64,000 bases of DNA from Geofilum rubicundum JCM 15548. Lineage in GTDB: Bacteria > Bacteroidota > Bacteroidia > Bacteroidales > Marinilabiliaceae. The DNA is taken from assembly GCF_000974365.1 (NCBI RefSeq), contig NZ_BAZW01000016.1, forward strand, positions 1 through 64,000, read 5' to 3'. Shown in pieces: positions 61,253 through 64,000 of this stretch; position 1 is the first letter of the stretch, and each line of letters starts with the position of its first letter. Under the pieces are notes generated by a model that saw only the letters and a program-made list of their open reading frames with translations, was not told the DNA's origin and did no database searches. Made by a program: the position numbers and the translations under genes.

Positions 61253-61869
61253 TACATTTCAATAATTAGGTATGAACCATTTGCGCCCGGTACCGATCCT
61301 TTAACTAAAACAAGGTTACTTTCCGGAATCACTTTTAACACTCTCAAGTTTTCAACCTTAGACCGATCTCCTCCGGTACGTCCGGCCATTCTCATGCCTT
61401 TAAACACCCTTGAAGGGAAGGATGATGCTCCTAATGAACCGGGAGCACGTCCACGGTTATGCTGACCATGGGTTTGTCCGCCAACACCTGCAAATCCGTG
61501 ACGCTTTACAACCCCTTGGAAGCCCTTGCCTTTTGAAAAGCCGGTTACGTCCACAAAAGTGTCTTCAGATAAGATGTCCACAGTGACCACGTCACCTAAT
61601 TTGAACTCATTCTCGAAATCTTTGAATTCAACCAGTTTGGCCTTTGGAGTGGTACCTGCTTTTTGAAAATGCCCCTTTTGAGGGTTGGTGGTACTCTTCT
61701 CACGTTTTTCATCGAACGCCAGCTGAACAGCTTCATAACCATCTGTTTCTAAACTCTTCACCTGGGTCACGACGCAAGGACCAGCTTCGATAACAGTGCA
61801 TGGTACATTTTTACCCTCGGCACTGAAAACGGAAGTCATTCCGATTTTTTTTCCAATTAATCCTGGCAT
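61252..61869 (-). CDS. rplC: 50S ribosomal protein L3
   Basis: A 205-residue L3: [20 protein letters not shown] and [40 protein letters not shown]. Early-assembly protein. Confidence 0.98.
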   Translation of the reverse strand: MPGLIGKKIGMTSVFSAEGKNVPCTVIEAGPCVVTQVKSLETDGYEAVQLAFDEKREKSTTNPQKGHFQKAGTTPKAKLVEFKDFENEFKLGDVVTVDILSEDTFVDVTGFSKGKGFQGVVKRHGFAGVGGQTHGQHNRGRAPGSLGASSFPSRVFKGMRMAGRTGGDRSKVENLRVLKVIPESNLVLVKGSVPGANGSYLIIEM

Positions 61870-61892
61870 TGCTTTGTGATTTTAATTAATTA

Positions 61893-62198
61893 TCAAACTT
61901 TAATTTCGACTTCCACACCGCTGGGAAGTTCAAGTTTCATCAGAGCGTCAATAGTCTTGGCAGTTGAGCTGTAAATATCAATTAACCGCTTGTAGGAGGA
62001 TAATTGAAACTGCTCTCTGGATTTCTTATTAACGAAAGTAGCACGCAATACAGTGAAAACTCTTTTATGAGTAGGCAACGGAATAGGACCACTTACTACA
62101 GCCCCTGTGCTCTTCACTGTCTTTACAATCTTCTCGGCAGACTTGTCCACCAAATTATGATCGTATGATTTCAGCTTAATTCTTATTTTTTGATTCAT
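61893..62198 (-). CDS. rpsJ: 30S ribosomal protein S10
   Basis: A 101-residue S10: [40 protein letters not shown]. Also a transcription antitermination partner (NusE) in bacteria generally. Confidence 0.98.
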   Translation of the reverse strand: MNQKIRIKLKSYDHNLVDKSAEKIVKTVKSTGAVVSGPIPLPTHKRVFTVLRATFVNKKSREQFQLSSYKRLIDIYSSTAKTIDALMKLELPSGVEVEIKV

Positions 62199-62220
62199 AG
62201 TTATTTATGCGAACAAGTTC

Positions 62221-64000
62221 TTACAATAATTCGACTTTTCCTTTGGCTTCTTTAACAACCTCGGTAGCAATGGATTTTGAAACCTCTTCGTAATGAGCAA
62301 ATTCCATTGAAGAAGTAGCACGTCCGGATGAAATGGTACGCAACGCAGTCACATAACCGAACATCTCAGCCAACGGAACACGGGCCTTAACGACGCGAGC
62401 CCCAGCTTTAGATTCCATACCTTCTACCTGACCTCTACGCTTATTAAAGTCACCGATAATATCTCCCATATACTCTTCCGGAGTCACAACCTCTACCTTC
62501 ATAATAGGCTCCAAAAGTCTCGGTTGGGCTTTGGCACAAGCTGCCTTGAAGGCCTGACGTGCACAAATCTCAAAAGACAATTGATCCGAGTCAACAGGGT
62601 GGAAAGATCCATCCATTAACTCAACCTTTAGGTTTTCAACCGTAAAGCCGGCCAAAACACCATTTTGCATGGCATTCTTAAATCCTTTCTCTACGGAAGG
62701 GATAAACTCTTTAGGAATATTTCCTCCTTTGATCAGGTCCACAAACTGCAGTCCTTCTTTGCCTTCATCAACAGGTCCAACTTTCACGGAAATATCAGCG
62801 AACTTACCACGACCACCCGTCTGTTTTTTGAAAACCTCACGGTGATCCACCTTTTGACTAATGGCTTCCTTGTAGTTAACCTGAGGACGTCCCTGGTTAC
62901 ATTCCACCTTAAACTCACGTCTTAAACGGTCGATAATGATCTCCAGGTGAAGTTCACCCATACCACTAATAACCGTTTGACCGCTGTCTTCATCGGTATG
63001 CACACGAAAAGTTGGGTCCTCTTCTGCCAGCTTGGCCAGTCCGGTACCCAGCTTATCCATATCCTTCTGACTCTTGGGCTCGACGGATATACCAATAACG
63101 GGTTCAGGAAAAACCATAGATTCCAAAGCAATGGGATGCTTTTCGTCACACAAGGTATCTCCGGTACGAATGTCTTTGAATCCTACACCGGCACAAATAT
63201 CTCCGGCTGAGATGCTTTCGATGGGCATCTGCTTATTGGATTTCATTTGATACAGACGGGAAATACGCTCTTTTTTATCGCTTCGTGTGTTGTGCACGTA
63301 AGAACCTGCCTCCAGTGTTCCGGCATATACACGCATAAAAGCCAGACGACCAACAAAGGGATCCGTAGCAATCTTAAACGCCAATGCCGTAAAAGGCGCA
63401 TCGGCCGTTTGATGACGAACTTCTTCCTTGTCTGTATTGGGATTGATTCCCGTAACAGCAGCCACATCTGTTGGCGCAGGTAAAAAGCGAACAATTCCGT
63501 CAATCAAGCGTTGTACACCCTTATTTTTAAAGGCTGATCCGCACATCATGGGCACAATCTTCATGTCAATTGTTGCCTTACGAATCACTTCAATTAATTT
63601 GTCAGCTGTAATCGAATCAGGATCATCAAAGAATTTCTCCATCAATTCATCATCATACTCGGCAACAGCTTCCACCATTTTTCCGCGCCATTCAGCCACT
63701 TCTTCAACCATATCAGCCGGAATGTCTTCCAACTCATAACGCTGGCCCATGACATCATCATCGTACCAAACAACAGCTTTATTCTCAATGAGGTCAACGA
63801 CACCCCTAAAGGTCTCTTCTGCACCAATAGGAACCTGAATAGGTACAGGATTGGCACCTAATACTTCACGAACCTGACGAACAACATCAAAGAAATTAGC
63901 TCCGGATCGGTCCATTTTATTAACAAAGCCCATACGAGGAACTTCATACTTATTGGCCTGACGCCATACGGTTTCCGACTGGGGCTCAACACCACCAACC
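62221..64000 (-). CDS. fusA: elongation factor G, 3' part (runs off the window)
   Basis: EF-G catalyses ribosomal translocation with GTP. The window holds about 592 C-terminal codons; at its edge the frame reads [20 protein letters not shown], then [16 protein letters not shown] with the G4 motif NKMD. Domain II follows, then [20 protein letters not shown] (domain III) and [16 protein letters not shown]-type sequence (read here as [20 protein letters not shown]) in domain IV, ending in domain V. The P-loop and switch regions, about 120 residues, lie beyond 64000. Frame intact within the window. Confidence 0.97.
   Translation of the reverse strand, partial: VGGVEPQSETVWRQANKYEVPRMGFVNKMDRSGANFFDVVRQVREVLGANPVPIQVPIGAEETFRGVVDLIENKAVVWYDDDVMGQRYELEDIPADMVEEVAEWRGKMVEAVAEYDDELMEKFFDDPDSITADKLIEVIRKATIDMKIVPMMCGSAFKNKGVQRLIDGIVRFLPAPTDVAAVTGINPNTDKEEVRHQTADAPFTALAFKIATDPFVGRLAFMRVYAGTLEAGSYVHNTRSDKKERISRLYQMKSNKQMPIESISAGDICAGVGFKDIRTGDTLCDEKHPIALESMVFPEPVIGISVEPKSQKDMDKLGTGLAKLAEEDPTFRVHTDEDSGQTVISGMGELHLEIIIDRLRREFKVECNQGRPQVNYKEAISQKVDHREVFKKQTGGRGKFADISVKVGPVDEGKEGLQFVDLIKGGNIPKEFIPSVEKGFKNAMQNGVLAGFTVENLKVELMDGSFHPVDSDQLSFEICARQAFKAACAKAQPRLLEPIMKVEVVTPEEYMGDIIGDFNKRRGQVEGMESKAGARVVKARVPLAEMFGYVTALRTISSGRATSSMEFAHYEEVSKSIATEVVKEAKGKVELL

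Overview
The window comes from a bacterium of the phylum Bacteroidota. The evidence is the gene order of the ribosomal block (fusA to rplQ, followed by eno and a citrate synthase), promoters of the phylum-specific form TTG-N20-TAnnTTTG, an AraC-free regulatory set built from TPR and two-component-propeller proteins, a lipoprotein with a relaxed lipobox, and zinc-free L36 and S14. Family or genus cannot be fixed from the sequence alone.

Layout. 1-2.7 kb: two small genes whose products end in the same PxPPx(L/I)RIP tail, then a terminator and a histidine kinase with a predicted exported TPR sensor region. 2.7-9.7 kb (minus strand): an APC permease, an AT-rich RhuM-family gene, sbcC and sbcD, and a DUF2007 protein. 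9.9-12.3 kb: a HAD phosphatase, an encapsulated ferritin plus encapsulin shell pair, a relic of a DJ-1/PfpI gene and tRNA-Lys(UUU). 12.5-15 kb: the AmmeMemoRadiSam pair. 15-23.3 kb: a TamA/BamA-like outer-membrane protein, TamB, a TPR protein and a DUF3859 protein in one run. 23.8-28 kb: ychF, an ECF sigma/anti-sigma/Spy-like module, hisS. 28.1-32 kb: a three-gene ferric-iron ABC importer with a 15-bp palindrome inside its promoter. 32-36.7 kb: a WbuC cupin, a DUF4870 protein, a response regulator-nucleotidyl cyclase, ettA, an exported protein of unknown function. 36.9-44.1 kb: a secreted alpha-amylase with a PPC-like insert, a hybrid histidine kinase whose ATP-binding domain looks degenerate, and a convergent Reg_prop/Y_Y_Y/PP2C signalling protein. 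44.3-64 kb (minus strand): citrate synthase, enolase and the S10-spc-alpha ribosomal block with rpoA, secY, map, infA and the 3' part of fusA, which runs off the window end.

A striking technical property is that thirteen genes, including essential ones (eno, infA, the tamA/tamB pair), are broken by a single one-base frameshift each, with a full-length reading frame continuing on the other side. Eleven of the thirteen are compatible with one missing base. This looks like residual consensus error in the assembly rather than gene decay; I give the reconstructed full-length coordinates and mark each junction.

The most interesting biology is, in my view, the 1-2.7 kb cluster (possible peptide-tail signalling to a TPR kinase), the encapsulin system whose ferritin lacks a recognisable loading peptide, the hybrid kinase with a lost ATP site, and the iron operator.
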